Origin: Acidobacteriaceae bacterium
GTDB lineage: Bacteria > Acidobacteriota > Terriglobia > Terriglobales > Acidobacteriaceae
Direction of reading: 5' to 3'
NCBI GenBank assembly: GCA_027307295.1
Contig: DAHUXF010000193.1
Coordinates: 1 to 6,026 of the forward strand
DNA: 6,026 bases
The translations under genes were made by a program, and so were the position numbers. Shown piece after piece: positions 5,210 through 6,026 of this stretch. How positions within the stretch are numbered: position 1 is the first letter of the stretch; every line of letters starts with the position of its first letter. Under the pieces are notes generated by a model. That model was not told the DNA's origin. It worked only from the letters and a program-made list of their open reading frames with translations, and ran no database searches.

Positions 5210-6026
5210 TTATTGTTCGTCGGCCTCGGCTCCCTCTGCGGCTGCCGGGGTCAGCATGCCAAAAAGACCGTCTTTTTCACCGTTCGGGCCGGAAGTAAAG
5301 AAGAGCGTGGTGGCGGGACCGGAAACACCGTCATTGCCGAAGCGGAGTGCCCACAACCCATCAATGTTCACGGGCGTGCCATCAGCTTTCAGCATATTGC
5401 CAAGAAAACGTCCGGTTACAGGGTTGAACGCAGCGATGGTGCCGCCGCGGAACTGTCCAATCAGGATCGTGTTGCTGAACTCGCCGAAACCGGGAGTGGC
5501 CCAGACTGCGCCCCAGGGAGCGTTGAACCACGGTCCATGTTGCAACCGCTGGAGCAGCCGGCCCTCGCTATTGAATACGTCAACAAAACCAAAGCCTGTG
5601 CCGCCCACCGGATCGTGTTTGGCGGCATCCTGCTTGGCATAGGTCACATAGATATTCGGACCGATTCCCTGCACGTTAAAGGGAGCAAAGCCGCGTGGAA
5701 TGCGGTCATCGTCAAAAGCGTCCTCTGACAGCCGGACCTGTTTGAAGTGCGTATCGAAGACGTCAACCCGTCCGCTGCGGAAGTTGGCCGCCAGAATGAA
5801 TTTGTTGCCTCTGATTTCGGCAATGGTAGAACCTTTGTACACTGCGCCATTGGCCGCATTGGGCACCTGTGAATTGTCCACAACCACCGTTGCCGCTGCG
5901 CCACCGGCCCAACCCTGTACTGTACCGTCCTCCGTCACAAAGAGGAACAAGGCCGATCTTCCTGATGGCAACAAAAAGTCCTTGGGGCTTCCATTGAACA
6001 TCACTCCGGTAGGAGATCCCGGAGCA
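5210..6026 (-). CDS. TIGR03118 family protein, N-terminus outside window
   Basis: The frame stays open to the right edge, so 271 C-terminal residues are visible and roughly 100 or more N-terminal residues are missing, if the usual family length of nearly 400 applies. The GTG at 6004 is only an internal Val: the preceding codons continue the family motif (SPTG before VMFNGS). Matches to the family as I remember it include FVTEDGTVQGW, AVYKGS, AANFRSGRVDVFD, GFAPFNVQGIG, YVTYAKQD, GFGFVDVFNSEG, APWGAVWA, GTIAAFNPVTG, IDGLWALRFGN and KDGLFGM. The repeated short strands ending in VDVF, AAFNP or similar suggest a beta-propeller. Family members are usually exported, but the signal peptide would lie outside this window. 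The C-terminus is a short acidic Ala/Glu tail (ending EADEQ) without a PEP-CTERM or membrane anchor. The family's biochemical role is unknown to me. The gene converges on the lipoprotein gene. Confidence 0.9.
   Translation of the reverse strand, partial: APGSPTGVMFNGSPKDFLLPSGRSALFLFVTEDGTVQGWAGGAAATVVVDNSQVPNAANGAVYKGSTIAEIRGNKFILAANFRSGRVDVFDTHFKQVRLSEDAFDDDRIPRGFAPFNVQGIGPNIYVTYAKQDAAKHDPVGGTGFGFVDVFNSEGRLLQRLQHGPWFNAPWGAVWATPGFGEFSNTILIGQFRGGTIAAFNPVTGRFLGNMLKADGTPVNIDGLWALRFGNDGVSGPATTLFFTSGPNGEKDGLFGMLTPAAAEGAEADEQ

Noticed and set aside
5201..5728. 175-residue plus-strand frame starting TTG, with a lipoprotein-like beginning
   Set aside because: It lies opposite the TIGR03118-type gene, whose minus-strand sequence matches family motifs along its whole length.

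Overview
The window looks like an ordinary chromosomal segment of a moderately GC-rich, free-living bacterium. The gene families suggest Acidobacteriota: a TIGR03118-type secreted protein, a PA-domain M28 aminopeptidase, a secreted jelly-roll-like lipoprotein and a long protein I do not recognise. This assignment rests on remembered family distribution, not on a marker gene. Two of the genes appear to start at TTG codons placed behind strong Shine-Dalgarno sequences.

Layout, left to right. (1) Positions 1-321, + strand: the C-terminal end of an acyl-CoA dehydrogenase, cut by the left edge, with its catalytic glutamate visible. A hairpin at 341-375 probably ends that transcript. (2) Positions 322-506: a 185-base gap with the hairpin, a 20-base inverted repeat and a weak promoter candidate. 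(3) Positions 507-2096, +: a 529-residue cytoplasmic protein of unknown function, with two helix-rich parts joined by a Pro-rich linker. (4) After a GC-only hairpin directly behind its stop codon comes 2168-3841, +: a secreted zinc aminopeptidase of the M28 family with an apparently complete active site. (5) Positions 3842-4307: a long non-coding stretch, AT-rich in its second half, with several inverted repeats and a perfect 14-base palindrome. (6) Positions 4308-5111, +: a small lipoprotein whose start I move from ATG 4242 to TTG 4308. (7) Positions 5210-6026, - strand: a convergent gene of the TIGR03118 family, cut by the right edge, with a clear intrinsic terminator between it and the lipoprotein gene.

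I see no operon or pathway linking all the genes. The acyl-CoA dehydrogenase serves fatty-acid or amino-acid catabolism. The last three proteins are, or are probably, exported, which fits a scavenging soil-type lifestyle. The 529-residue protein and the aminopeptidase could share a transcript (71-base gap), but nothing in their sequences connects them functionally.

There are no RNA genes, transposases, CRISPR arrays or phage genes that I can recognise. I found no convincing undescribed multi-gene system. The points most worth a second look are the unrecognised 529-residue protein, the lipoprotein with its corrected start, and the structured non-coding stretch with its palindrome.
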